Source: Mytilus californianus (lineage: Eukaryota > Mollusca > Bivalvia > Mytilida > Mytilidae). From it: 64,000 nucleotides of DNA. The notes beneath the pieces were generated by a model. It was not told the DNA's origin. It worked only from the letters and a program-made list of their open reading frames with translations, and did no database searches. This document shows positions 47,736 through 60,880 of this stretch, piece by piece (position 1 is the first letter of the stretch; each line of letters starts with the position of its first letter). The translations under genes were made by a program, and so were the position numbers. The stretch is taken from positions 98,027,285 through 98,091,284 of the forward strand of contig NW_026262734.1 of the NCBI RefSeq assembly GCF_021869535.1, written 5' to 3'.

Positions 47736-48626
47736 GTAATCGTGACTCCATTTCTGTACTTTAATTATTAAGGTCATATTACTCTATTCTTAATTTTTTT
47801 TACCAATTATTCTCTTTCCCCTCATACATTTAGATAAATGAATTATATTGAAAGATACACGAAACATCTTATGGGGTATGTGGAAATATATGTGCCGGAG
47901 AAGGGCACTATACACAGGATAAAATCATCAAAAAATCCTTTCTTTACTTCTTACAAATCATGAAATATATGTTGAAAAATTGACATGTTCAGAAAATTCA
48001 TTTACTACTTTGTATTCGATTGCTAATATCTAGATGAAAATACATGTGTAACATTAAAACTAAAAATCTCGCGCATCCGAAGTGCTTTTTTTTTTGCCAT
48101 CGCGTAGTCAGTTTATTTTCAAATTATGAGTTTGAATGTCCCTTTGGTATCTTTCGTCTCTCTTGTATCGGTTTTAATGGAGTTCATATTGACGCTCTGT
48201 CATTATCTATATTGCTTGGATATTTGGATCAGAGGAAAGGAGACAAGGAGTCTCATTCATAGAATGTCTTGCAGTGTTTGTAACCTTGATGCTTCTTTCT
48301 CCTTTTCAACTCATTTGTTCTCAATAGTATTGTTTTGAAGCATTTCGATTTTGTATTTCATTCAGAGCACACAATAGTGTATTTCTTGTTTGGTAGTGAA
48401 GTTGTTTTATTATATCAACTTTGAATTACAGTCGCCGATATTAGAGTATAGGACGACATGATTTCATATCAGCAGGTTTCGATGACACCACATACGTTTA
48501 TTCCTATCTTACCCATAGTGCATGTACCTCATTTTAGTCAAGGTTTACATCTGGTAGAACTTAGTATACAATTTGAAGACCTTGACCAAAGTCAGGAGCC
48601 TCGTCAGTGGTTGTCTTTTGTTTATA
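47736..48626. other. Flank with repeat fragments, no gene
   Basis: A piece resembling family C (GCCATCGCGTAGTCAG, TTGAATGTCCCTTTGGTATC) is at 48,095-48,170. Short open frames here have no support. Confidence 0.4.
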
Positions 48627-51262
48627 TCAGTGGGTTGTCTCCCTTCAGTTTAGGAATATGGTATAGTCTTCAGATAGTTATAGTCTTTGACAACATTATC
48701 AACATTTTCAGCCTTGGCTATTTAGAGCTTGAAATATACAACTAATATAAACGGTACCTATTTTGCTGCACCAGATGCATTTTGACAAGTAATGTCTCTT
48801 CGATGATGCGGCTCGAGGCAAAAATATTTCAAAGTCCAAAACCTAATGCAAACGATGAATAGCTGATAAACCAAAAGAACCTAAATTATAGCCAAAATCG
48901 GACAAAGAATCAGAGCTTTGCATGAGGGAGATATATTCCTTTATTAACAATGATTTCTAAAATTACAAGACACCTGTTTATTGTTGAAAACCGTATCTAG
49001 TGTTTGCCTCTAGATGTTTTTTTTTTGGTTTTTTGTGTCGCTGTCTACTTGAAGTACTCCCACATTTTCTTTTATTCAAAAGCCACCAGGCCTGCAATGA
49101 AAGATTGAAATAGATACTTAGTCATCGAGAGGTCTTCCAGGCTGAGAAAAATAAAAATGCGGTCAGCGTGTCAAAAAACCGTGACTGTTAATAATTATAA
49201 ATGGAAACCGATAAAAGAAACAAGAAAAACACTGAAAATAAATACCAATGGCAAAAAAAAAACATCTCATGGTGTAAAAACAAGAAAAACCAACATAAAC
49301 AGGGCCAATCTAGCGAATAACAGGAAAAACACCAAACTGAACATGCCTTAAAACCGGAAACTTGCAATAACATGAAACTTCTTTTGAAAACTGGTGGCAA
49401 CCATTTCCACTCATGCTTATTTATTTTTCGCATTGTTCACTAGATTGAATTTGATGCTAAAATACTCAAATGTGAAAATTGTGCTTAATATGGACAGTTG
49501 GTTACATGTTATGTACAAACTAAATGTTCACAGCGTTTTTAAACAGATATTTTGAACGACGGGATTCATGTTGCATTTGCTTTAGTTAATGTGTTGTGCT
49601 TTGTGCTTTTTAATTCATCAGTAATGTTTGTGTTTTTTCTACTACTAACAGTCTTGTCATTCCATCTTCCTGAAAAATGTTGTTAAATTTACAGATTTGT
49701 CATTCGTTCAAGTTTTAGGGCTAGGAAATTTACATGACCGATGGTTAACGAACTTGGTGATGTATTAGGGCTAGACCAGAGTCAATTACTAATTACGACG
49801 GATGTCACATCTGGAGCAGGATATGATTACCATTTCGGAGCACGTGAGATAACCCAAGATTGGTTGGGTTCGTGTAGCATAGTATTTGGTATTCTACGTT
49901 GCGTTTTGTATATTTATGTTTGTCTTTTGGTCGGTTCGGGTTTTTTGCCATAGAGTTATCAGTTTGTTATCAACTTATGACTTTGAACATACCGTTGGTA
50001 TTTCCGCCTCTCAATCCTTGATAAATTTGAGGTATAATTTTGCATTTCTTTTGACAATCTCATCTACAATAATCTATTTTAATGATTTAAAAATGCGCTT
50101 TATGTCCAAACATTTTTCCAGAACAAATTTTCATCATAGAATGTAAATAGATACTCATTTACACAACAGCTGCTACGTGTGTTTAGTCAGTAAAAATCAT
50201 CAAATATTTGATCTATATCATATGCATAAATCAAATATTTACGATATAAGTGATCTATTTGAGTGTTTTTGATAAGGTGAATTTTCATCTGATCCTCGGA
50301 CTTCAGAAGGAAGTAAACATGACATTGATCTGTTCACTTTATGAAGTAATATGATTTGGATATAATGATAATAATTTTATTTGCAAATTACACCTATATG
50401 GGTCAAGCAAAAAAGAAAACACAAAATATAACATAATACTAAAAACATTTAATTGGAATTCTTTAAAGAATTGCAGAAGGTATAAAAAAAAATCGGAATT
50501 GCCAATTTATCATTGATTGCTGTATATAGCCAAAGACGTATGGCTCTGTTCTATCAACTCACGTATTTTTCACGTGCTACATGATTCTGTGTTAAAGTTG
50601 TTTATCATTCAATGTCGCGATCCGGTAAAATTCGGCAGCAAACCCGAAGTTTAATTAGAAGCTTAAGTTTGCGATCAACATACACCGAAAGAAATGCATC
50701 GATTATATATTATAAGTTCGTAATAAATGTAAACATAAATGCTTAGGTTACTTAGCTTAGTATATATGCATGTATTGGTTCAATGATTTCCTTAAAGAAC
50801 ATTATTATTACAATGTACAAGAAACTCATTTTATATGACTTTAACCAACTAGTAAGTCAATTATTGTTGAAAATGTCAAACGCGTTAACTAAAAACGAAA
50901 CAGTGCCTATTACAGTCAACAGGGCATAATTACGGGGCCATTATGGATAAAACCAGTCATTATAAAATCATGTTTGTTTTCAAACATTCAAACTTTAAAC
51001 ACAATTTATTAGAATGAAAGATATTTGCGATGTTAATTTTCTGTGATGTGGGATTATTTTTTTAGTAAAGTGTTTCTTGAAAACGGTTTCGTTTGCAGGA
51101 CACATAACAAATTATATTTGTTTAGAAATTCACCAAAGGAGTCTTCACGTTACTTTCAAAGATTTTATATTCTAACGACAACATTGCAATGAGTCTGTGT
51201 TAAGACACCGTTTTCGGACGCTTATTCTTAAGTACTGGTACAACTTTATAGTCAGTTTGTAT
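48627..51262 (+). repeat. Tandem duplication, unit 1 (2.64 kb)
   Basis: Starts near TTGTCTCCCTTCAGTTTAGG and ends near TTAAGTACTGGTACAACTTT. It aligns along its whole length to 51,263-54,346. Contains a family D fragment (48,765-48,985) and a family C fragment (49,795-50,020). No coding frame is conserved between units, so it is treated as non-coding. Confidence 0.9.
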
Positions 51263-54200
51263 TATATCAATGTGTTGTCTCCCTTCATTTCAGGAATATG
51301 GTATAGTGATCTATAGTCTTCAGATAGTTATAGTCTTTGATAACATTATGAACATTTTCAGCCTTGGCTATTTAGAGCTAATATAAACGGTACCTATTTT
51401 GCTGCACCAGATGTATTTCGACAAGTAATTTCTCTTCAGTGATACGGCTCGAGGCCAAACTATTTCAAATCCAAAACGTAATACAGATGTTGAAGAGCTG
51501 ATAAACCAAAAGGACATAAAGTATATCCAAAATCGGACAAAGAATCAGATATTTGCATGAGGGAGATATATTCCTTAATTAAAAATGATTTCTAAAATTA
51601 CAAGACACCTGTTTATTGTTGAAACCCGTATCTAGTGTTTGCCCTATATATGTTTTTTTGGGTTTTTGTATCGCTGTCTACTTGAAGTACTCCCACATCT
51701 TCTTTTATTCAAAAGCCACCAGGCCTGCAATGAAAGATTGAAATAGATACCTAGTCATCGAGAGGTCTTCCCGGCTGAGAAAATAAAAATGCGGTCAGCG
51801 TGTCAGAAAACTGTGATTGTTAATAATTATCAATGGGAACCGATGAAAGAAACAAGAAAAGAAGCGTAAATACCAATGACAAAAACAAAATTATGTCATG
51901 GTGTAAAAACAAGAAAAACCAACATAAACAGGGCCAATTTAGTGAATAACACGAAAAACGCCAAACTGAACATGCCTTAAAACCGGAGACTTGCAATAAC
52001 ATGAAACTTCTTTTGAAAACTGATGGCAACCATTTCCACTCGTGCTTATTTATTTTTCGTATTGTTCACTAGATTGAATTTGATGCTAAAATACTCAAAT
52101 GTGAAAATTGTGCTTAATATGGACAGTTGGTTACATGTTATGTTCAAATTAAATGTTCACAGAGTTTTTAAACAGATATTTTGAACGACGGGATTCATGT
52201 TGCATTTGCTTTAGTTAATGTGTTGTGCTTTGTGCTTTTTAATTCATCAGTAATGTTTGTGTTTTTTTCCTACTACTAACAGTCTTGTCATTCCATCTTC
52301 CTGAAAAATGTTGTTCAATTTGAAGATTTGTCATTCGTTCATGTTTTAGGGCTAGGAAATTTACATGACCGATGGTTAACGAATTTGGTGATGTCTTAGG
52401 GTTAGACCAGAGTCAATTACTAATTATTTATTGCGTCATGCCTAATCACTTGAGATAACTTATCGACATATTTTATTGGCGTAACACGACGATTGTTACA
52501 TTTGGAGCATGATATGCTTACCATTTCGGAGCACGTGAGATAACCTGAGATTGGTTGGGTTCGTGTTGCATAGTATTTGGTATTCTACGTTGCGTTTTTT
52601 TTTCTGCCATAGAGTTATGAGTTTTGTTATCAACTTATGACTTTGAATATCCCGTTTGTATCTCTGCCTCTCGATCCTTGATAAATTTGAGGGATATTTT
52701 TTGCATTTCTTTTGACAATCTCATCTACAATAATCTATTCTAATGGTTTAAAAATGCGCTTAATGTCCAAACATTTTTACAGAAAAAATTGTCATCATAG
52801 AATGTTAATATATACTCATTTATCAAATTTACACAACAGCTGTTACGTGTGTTTAGTCAGTAAAAATCATCAAATATATATCTATATCATATGCATAAAT
52901 CAAATATTTACTTATAAAGATATAAGTGATCTATTTGAGTGTTTTTGATAAGGTCATTGTGAATTTTCATCTGATCCTTGGACTTCAGAAGGAGGTAAAC
53001 ATGACATTAATATATAACCTGTTCACTTTATGAACTAATATGATTTGGATATAATGATAATAATTTTATTTGCAAATTACATCTATATGGGTCAAACAAA
53101 AAAGAAAACACAAAATATAACATAATACTAAAAACATTTAATTGGAATTCTTTAAAGAATTGCAAAAGGTATAAAAAAATCGGAATTGCCGAATTATCAT
53201 TGATTGCTGTATATAACCAAAGACATATGGCTATGCTCTATCAACTCACGTATTTTTCACGTGCTACATGATTCTGTGTTAAAGTTGTTTATCAATGTCG
53301 CGATCCGGTAAACTTCAGCAGCAAACCCGAAGATTAATTAGAAGCTTAATATAAAAAGAATATGTGGTATGTTGTATGACACAGAAATTAACAACTATAG
53401 GTCACCGTACGGCCTTCAACAATGAGCAAAGCCCATACCGCATAGTCAGCTATAAAAGGCCCCGAAATGACAAATGTAAAACAATTCAAACGAGAATACT
53501 AACGGCCTAATTTATGTACAAAATAATGAACGAAAAACAAATATGAAACACAGCAACAAACGACAACCACTGAATTACAGCTTCCTGACTTGGGACAGGC
53601 ACATACAGCGTGTGGCGGGGTTAAACTAGTTTGAAGGCGCCAACCCTCCCCCTAACCTGGGACAGTGGTGTAACAGTACAACATAAGAACAAACAATAAA
53701 AACCAGTTGAAAAAGGCTTAACTCATCAGATGTATACAAATAGAAATATATCCAAGTTTGCGATCAACATACTCCAAATGAAATTTGTTTTCTCGATTAT
53801 ATATTAAGTTCGTAATAAATGTAAAAATAAATGCTTAGATTACTTAGCTTAGTATATATATGCATGTATTGGTTCAATGATTTCCTTAAAGAACATTATT
53901 ATTACAAGAAACTCGTTTCATATGACTTTAACCAACTAGTAAGTCAATTATTGTTGAAAATGTCAAACACGTTAACTAAAATCGAAATAGAGCCTATTAC
54001 AGTCAACAGGGCATAATAACGGGGCCATTATGGATAAAACCAGTCATTATAAAATCATGTTTGTTTTCCAACATTCAAACATTAAACACAATTTATTAGC
54101 ATGAAAGATATTTGCGATTTTAATTTTCTGTGATGTGGGATTATTTTTTTTAGTAAAGTGTACCTTGAAAACGGTTTCGTTTGCAGGACAACAAATTATA

Positions 54201-54346
54201 TTTGTTTAGAAATTCATCAAAGGAGTCTTCACGTTACTTTCAAAGATTTTATATTCTAACGACAACATTGCAATGAGTCTGTGTTAAGACACCGTTTTCG
54301 GACGCTTATTCTTAAATACTGGTACCCCTTTTTAGTCAGTTTGTAT
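51263..54346 (+). repeat. Tandem duplication, unit 2 (3.08 kb)
   Basis: Direct repeat of the previous unit with scattered substitutions and small indels. Two larger differences: about 65 extra bases near 52,427-52,495, and a family B insertion at 53,349-53,755. Unit 1 is uninterrupted at the second site (AGAAGCTTAAGTTTGCGATC near 50,660). Confidence 0.9.
53349..53755 (+). mobile_element. Family B insertion in duplication unit 2
   Basis: From ATATAAAAAGAATATGTGGT through CGTACGGCCTTCAACAATGA and ACCTGGGACAGTGGTGTAAC to AACTCATCAGATGTATACAA. The empty site in unit 1 bounds it. No clear target duplication. Its uninterrupted GGCTTAACTCATCAG (53,717) proves the MITE at 24,224 is an insertion. Confidence 0.85.
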
Positions 54347-54539
54347 ACCGATGAGTAAACGGATCTTTCTTAATATGCTCATGTTGAAAATGTGAAATAA
54401 TGGAACTGAAATCTTTTCCATTTGCCTCACCAAGAGGAACTAACAGATTGGGTACAAAATGACTGTATAACACAAAACAAAAAAGACAATGCCGAATAAA
54501 CCCTTAAACTGTAAAATAATACGACAGACAATAGTTTCT

Positions 54540-55255
54540 TATATGTTTTCAATATGTTATATGTATTCTATATATATAACATTTGTACTCAATATTCTAT
54601 ATATTTTCAATATTTTATATGTATTCTATATGACATTTGTATTCAATATTCTATATGTATTCAATATTCTATATGTATTCAATATTTTATATGTATTCTA
54701 TAAGACATTTATATTCAATATTCTATATGTATTCAATATTCTATATGTATTCAATATGTTATACGTATTCTATATGACATTTATAATCAATATTCTATAT
54801 GTATTCAATATGTTATATGTATTCTATATGACATTTATATTCAATATTCTATTTGTATTCAATATGTCATATGTATTCTATATGACATTTATATTCAATA
54901 TTCTATATGTATTCAATATGTTATATGTATTCTATATGACATTTATATTCAATATTCTATATGTATTCAATATGTTATATGTATTCTATATGACATTTAT
55001 ATTCAATATTCTATATGTATTCAATATGTTATATGTATTCTATATGACATTTATATTCAATATTCTATATGTATTCAATATGTTATATGTATTCTATATG
55101 ACATTTATATTCAATAGTCTATATGTATTCAATATTTTAAATGTATTCTATATGACATTTGTACTCAATATTCTATATGTATTCAATATTTTATATGTAT
55201 TTTATGTGTATTCTATATGCATTCAGTATTTTATATGTATTCTGTTTTGTATCTT
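54540..55255 (+). repeat. 54-bp AT-rich array with 18-bp substructure
   Basis: Units of TTCTATATGTATTCAATATG, TTATATGTATTCTATATGAC, ATTTATATTCAATA. Each 54-bp unit is three diverged 18-bp subunits; about 13 units. Since 54 and 18 are multiples of three the array stays open from 54,489 to 55,322 (277 codons, FNILYVFNMLYVFYMTFI). I see no splice sites, promoter or sequence-specific ends and call it satellite, not gene. Confidence 0.9.
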
Positions 55256-55322
55256 TTTTAAGATATATTCATTATTTGTAGTTATTTCTGAATCATCATT
55301 TTTTAGTGAGATAGAAAATTAA

Positions 55323-55990
55323 AGGGGCATTAGTTACGGACTAGGAAAAATGGAAATATGATTTTTTTTTTGTTTCAAACATTAATCAAAGCGGAATACA
55401 AGAAATAATATTTCGCTATTAGAAGTCAGGTTGGTTCATTTTCGTCAAAAAGCTAAAACATCTCTCATGTATTATTGTCTTCCAAGTCAATAATTCATCA
55501 TTTGAATCAATATTCATGCAAACTTTTAAATTAATTTGACCCTTATAGGGGATGCGTTGTGCATATGTTCATCATGTAGTTCATTCATGTAAAAGAAAAG
55601 ATTGTCAACATTGAACAGTGAAAAAAGGGGACACCAGGAATAATCTGACAAAAATTCATTCTTATGCAGGTAAAAACGTTGATTTGCATATATTTTTAAT
55701 CTACAATTTGAAATCAAACAGACCTAGAAAAATAGTCATTATACGATTGCACGTGCTTATTTGTCTATTTATATGACCGTCGGCAGTCTTCAGAGGTTAT
55801 CTGGAGGGTTAATTAGATTGCGTCTAGTTTAGAATACGCAAGAAATGTTGATACATCATAACGAGTCAATGCATTATTTATTCTTTGTTTTGGACTTTTT
55901 GTTATTTGATTATACGCTTTAGATTTTAATAAATCAAATATGAGATTTTGTGTCAAATAGTTGAACATGAATTTGACAGCTAATGCCCCT
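55323..55990. mobile_element. 668-bp MITE with TTAA target site
   Basis: The ends AGGGGCATTAGTT and, reverse complemented, AGGGGCATTAGCT are inverted and flanked by TTAA on both sides (55,319-55,322 and 55,991-55,994). TTAA duplication is characteristic of the piggyBac superfamily. No transposase or other coding sequence inside. Confidence 0.8.
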
Positions 55991-55994
55991 TTAA

Positions 55995-56640
55995 CGTACC
56001 CCGTTTTGTCGGCACGAATTCATTCCTTCTTATATCATTAGCAAACGGAGAATCAACTTAGAATTGTCTTCTATAATTCAATAGAAATATAAAGGATTAT
56101 CACAGTGAGAACCCTTTATTTCAACGCGTTAAATGTACTTTGAGCATACACAATTATCAGGAACTTTATGGATAACTGAACTAGAAAAGTAATAGATTGT
56201 TAATCAAGTGAAATGGAAATGAATACGAAATAAAGTTCGTTCTTCATTACAAAAATAATTGCAAACTGTAAAATGTTGAAATACCGCAAATTATGTAATT
56301 CATAATGCAATACAAAATCTATTTTCTATATAACATTAATATGTACTTTAATTTAATGAAAGATAACCGAAGGAACGACAACCAATAATAGTTAGTCATG
56401 TACACCCCGATGGTATGTCGAAGGAATAGAACCCAATCACTAATACAATGCAAAATTTAAATCGTCGCGAATATATGAAACTTGGATCTTGCCTTATATG
56501 AAAATATATAACGAAAATAAGTAGATCGCGAAAATAAATCGCCGCGAAGATGGCTAGAAAGATCTTTTCGCGAAATAAAGTATGCGCGAAAATAAGTTGG
56601 TTTACAGTAACTTTTAGTTTTCTCTGATATAACACATGAA
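55995..56640. other. Spacer with a CGCGAAAATAA-type repeat remnant
   Basis: About 56,465-56,615 has repeated GCGAAAATAA / TTTTCGCGAAATAAAG phrases and ends GTTGGTTTACAGTA, similar to bivalve MITE ends I know. No gene. Confidence 0.5.
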
Positions 56641-56649
56641 AGAGCAACA

Positions 56650-58262
56650 AAGGGTCATATCATAGAAAGTTGAGAGGATGCACTGGATGAGAAGAAGAAT
56701 GAGAGTATCTCAGTGCGTGAATAAGTAAGTATATCGGTAAGTAAAGGAGCGAGAGGGAGTGGGATCGTGTGAGTGAAAGAGAGAGAGAGAGTGTGCGTGA
56801 GTGAGTGACTCAGTGTGTGTGAGTGAGAACGAGTGTGCTTGAGTACAGGCACCAGACTGATTCCCGACTGATTAAGTAAGTGAAGTAGTGAGAGAGAATG
56901 ACGAAGCGAGGGACAGTGAGTGATAGAGGATGAAAAAGCTATAGTGAGTGAGAAAGAGTGACTGCGTGAATGGGAGAATGATCTTGGGTAAATGTATTGA
57001 ATAAAAGAGTTATTGTTGTTTGTCTGAATGATCGTAAATGATTTGAGTGTGAGAGGGAGTGATTGTGCGAATGGGTGGGTTGAACAAGAGAGTGAGTGAA
57101 TGAGAGTGTAAATGATTTGAGTGTGAGAGGGAGTGATTGTGCGAATGGGTGGGTTGAACAAGAGAGCGAGTGAATGAGAGTGTAAATGATTTGAGTGTGA
57201 GAGGGAGCGATTGTGCGAATGGGTGGGTTGAACAAGAGAGTGAGTGAATGAGAGTGTAAATGATTTGAGTGTGAGAGGGAGCGATTGTGCGAATGGGTGA
57301 GTTGAACAAGAGAGTGAGTGAATGAGAGTGTAAATGATTTGAGTGTGAGAGGGAGTGATTGTGCGAATGGGTGGGTTGAACAAGAGAGTGAGTGAATGAG
57401 AGTGTAAATGATTTGAGTGTGAGAGGGAGCGATTGTGCGAATGGGTGGGTTGAACAAGAGAGTGTGTAAATGAGAGTGTAAATGATTTGAGTGTGAGAGG
57501 GAGCGATTGTGCGAATGGGTGGGTTGAACAAGAGAGTGAGTGAATGAGAGTGTAAATGATTTGAGTGTGAGAGGGAGTGATTGTGCGAATGGGTGGGTTG
57601 AACAAGAGAGTGAGTAAATGATAGTGCAAATGATTTGAGTGTGAGAGGGAGCGATTGTGCGAATGAGTGGGTTGAACAAGAGAGTAAGTGAATGAGAGTG
57701 TAAACGATTTGAGTGTGAGAGGGAGCAATTGTGCGAATGAGTCGGTTGAACGAGAGAGTGAGTGAATGAGAGTGTAAATGATTTGAGTGTGAGAGGGAGC
57801 GATTGTGCGAATGGGTGGGTTGAACAAGAGAGTGAGTGAATGAGAGTGTAAATGATTTGAGTGTGAGAGGGAGTGATTGTGCGAATGGGTGGGTTGAACA
57901 AGAGAGTGAGTGAATGATAGTGTAAATGATTTGAGTGTGAGAGGGAGCGATTGTGCGAATGAGTGGGTTGAACAAGAGAGTAAGTGAATGAGAGTGTAAA
58001 TGATTTGAGTGTGAGAGGGAGCGATTGTGCGAATGAGTCGGTTGAACGAGAGAGTGAGTGAATGAGAGTGTAAATGATTTGAGTGTGAGAGGGAGCAATT
58101 GTGCGAATGAGTCGGTTGAACGAGAGAGAGAGTGAATGAGAGTGTAAAGATTTGAGTGTGAGAGGGAGCGATTGTGCGAATGAGTCGGTTGAACGAGAGA
58201 GTGAGTGAATGTAAATGAATGAGTATGAGAACATAAATGAGTGATACAGTAACTGCGTCAGT
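56650..58262 (-). repeat. GAGTGA-rich DNA and 74-bp satellite, about 15 units
   Basis: 56,650-57,040 is a degenerate GAGTGA-rich tract. From about 57,045 a 74-bp unit repeats (GATTTGAGTGTGAGAGGGAG, CGATTGTGCGAATGGGTGGG, TTGAACAAGAGAGTGAGTGA). Variants recur four units (296 bp) apart, e.g. at 57,661 and 57,957, showing higher-order duplication. The unit has no stop in any minus-strand frame and 74 is not a multiple of three. Three overlapping open frames of 362-465 codons therefore arise on the minus strand; they are artefacts of the unit. Confidence 0.9.
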
Positions 58263-58265
58263 GAA

Positions 58266-58985
58266 TGAGTATCTAAAACGAAGGCTATATGTATTGACTC
58301 TAAACAGAAGCTTTCAGCTACATCAAATGAAAACATTAATATTGCTATGAATGGACAACAAATTAAAGAAAGTACATGCGAAAAGGTTCTAGGTATTTTT
58401 GTTGATGCATCTCTATCTTGGTCTTCTCATATTGATTATATCATAAAAAGGGTTAACTCTTCTTTAGCTTTACTAAAAAGGATAAAGAAATATTTAAATC
58501 ACAAAGCTAGACAAATGTTCTATAACGCTTACGTTTTACCTCACTTAAATTATTGTTGTTCAATATGGGGAAACTGTAATAACTTTCTATTAGATAGTTT
58601 ACTAAAACTGCAAAAGAGGGCAGCAAGAATAATTTTAGACGAACATGATTACACCAAACCTTCAAGCGAATCATTTCACGAATGTAACATTGTGCCGATT
58701 ACACAAAGAATACATTATCATAAATCATTACTAATGTATAAGGCAAAACATGGCTTAGCTCCAGAATATATGTCCAGTCTTATTTTATCAGCTTCTGCAA
58801 ACCAAAAATACAATACGAGATTTTCGTCCTCAGATAATTTTATAATTCCAAAACCAAATACAGAGTTGTATAAGTCTAGTTTCTCGTACAATGGACCAAA
58901 AGTATGGAATGCTCTTCCTGGTTCAATTAAAAAATCAAACACAGTATTAGAATTTAAACATAACTACAAATCTATGTACTTTTAA
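58266..58985 (+). pseudogene. 5'-truncated LINE: reverse transcriptase C-terminal part
   Basis: In-frame coding starts before the first ATG (SKTKAICIDSKQKLSAT from about 58,272) and runs to TAA at 58,985. Typical C-terminal LINE reverse transcriptase signatures: VLGIFVDASLSWSSHIDYI, LPHLNYCCSIWGN, LLKLQKRAARIILDEHDYT, FSYNGPKVWNALPGSIKKS. The palm catalytic box and endonuclease are missing through 5' truncation. The 228-codon frame is intact, so the insertion is young. Family looks like the CR1/jockey group. It lies exactly inside GAGTGA-rich satellite. Confidence 0.85.
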
Positions 58986-59173
58986 CATTACCATGATATT
59001 TGTACTGTAATGCCATATATAATAATTGTTTATTGTATTTAAGTTGTATTACATCTTTATTTATCATTATTATTGAATATGTATTGTTTATTTTTAATGT
59101 AATTATTATTGTATTAAGAGAGCCTTATTGAAAATTGGTGTAATCCAAATGAGTTACTCTCTCTAAATAAAGA

Positions 59174-59205
<32 letters not shown>
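58986..59205 (+). mobile_element. LINE 3' untranslated region and ATT-repeat tail
   Basis: AT-rich 3' region ending AAATAAAGATATTATTATTA with about ten ATT units (59,174-59,205). A simple-repeat 3' tail is typical of CR1-like LINEs. GAGTGA-type DNA resumes right after. Confidence 0.8.
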
Positions 59206-59207
<2 letters not shown>

Positions 59208-59410
59208 ATGAGTAAGAATAAACAATTGAGAGAGAGAGAAACTATAAGTGAGAATGTAGTGAGACAAAATGATAAACGAGAGAGCGGAGAGCGGAATGTT
59301 AGAAAATGAAAGAGACATAGAGTGAGTGAGTGTGAAAAGGAATGACGACAGAGCATCTGTTGGATGAAAAGTTTGAAATGATAGATAGAGAGAACAATTA
59401 TTTGATAAGC
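59206..59410 (-). repeat. GAGTGA-rich tract resumed after the LINE
   Basis: GAGAGAGAGAAACTATAAGT, GAGAGCGGAGAGCGGAATG, GAGTGAGTGAGTGTGAAAAG. It continues the character of 56,650-58,262, so the LINE split one low-complexity region. Confidence 0.75.
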
Positions 59411-60880
59411 GATGATAGTCCACACTGACACATTCATAATTACAGATTAATTTGATTCTGTTCAACACGATAAGTTTAATTCATATCATTCCTATGTATG
59501 ATGAGTGTGGTGTTTTATAGTTTTTATACATTGCATATGCTTTACGAAAATTTCAAAGCTATGTTCACTGATGCATTTACTCGATGCTTTCCCATATGTA
59601 GATATCAATTTGTTAAACTATCACAATAAACTTTAGAAAATATGGGTCTAAAACGTCGCTAAATTGAAATACTGAAGTACTGAACATCGGATGACCGCAA
59701 GTTCTGGTGCATGGTCAAAGGCACTTGTTTCAGAAAAAAAATCGTATCTCTATACCTGAAAGTTAGGTTAAGATACATAGATATATTTTTTTTCTGAGAT
59801 AACTTTCTTGTGGATGATGAATAAATGACAGGGAATTCAACCTCACCGTAATAATTATTATATTGTAGTGATATTATAATTATTTGTTATCAATATAATA
59901 AAGCTGGTTTGTTGTTATAAATTATATTAATATTTGTATACCAGTTATATATATAGCAGATCATCTTAATAACTCTACAGGCAAATCTTCATCCTTGTCA
60001 GTGCAAAACGTCCTCGAGATATTCTTCCGAATGCGTTAACACACATTTTCGATATTCATGATTTGATACTGATATATATATTTCTCACGACAAAACATTT
60101 TCACATCATTTAAAATATTTTCATGCGTATTCATTGAAGAAATGAATTTATAACAAGCGATAAGGAATGTTATTTTGCACTAATATCCGCGTATTCATAC
60201 GAAATACGTTCGGTTATCAGTCAAAAGCGCAAGGGACGTGTGCAGAAATTTCTGCGGCAACATAACACCAGTATGACCTCTCAAGGTCACATCCGATGTA
60301 AAAAATTACAAAAAAAACAATAAAAACATAAGCTGACGTTAAATTACGATACTGCAAAGCATTCCACACCTTCGAGGAAAGGTTGAACTGGTGTACATTT
60401 TAGAAATAGTGGATTGATATTTTTCTCATATCCGATATTTTATTTCAAAAATCCACACAATCGTGTGGTGTAACGGGTAGGAAACCAGTTTGATTTTATT
60501 CTAAAGCATTATCGGTGATGTCTCAATATATTTCCAAATCGTCTATCAAAAATGTCACGATCGTACAGACGGAGTGATCCGTAACTTTTCCAATAGTTTC
60601 TCTTAAGATGATCTTGGAATAAAAATAGAAAAACAGTGGTATAATGTACAAGACTAAACATGTTATAACCAGTATTGTATATGTCTATTATTATATTATT
60701 ATAAATAACTAAAAAATAAATAATGAAAAGGTACACAAAGTTTATGTTGATTTTATAAACTTTGTTTGCAATATTTTATATTTTCATTGATGTTCTGTTT
60801 CAAAATGTTTAAACAGAGACGTCCAGATTGAAGCAAAGCAGCGAAAGATAGTAAAGCAGTGTCTCTAATGATACCATGCG
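59411..60880. other. No gene seen
   Basis: AT-rich unique-looking sequence; no exon supported on either strand. Confidence 0.4.

Noticed and set aside
56655-58336. Three long minus-strand open frames (362-465 codons) rich in Ser, His and Thr
   Set aside because: They read the same 74-bp satellite in three phases; no start context, splice sites or end structure.
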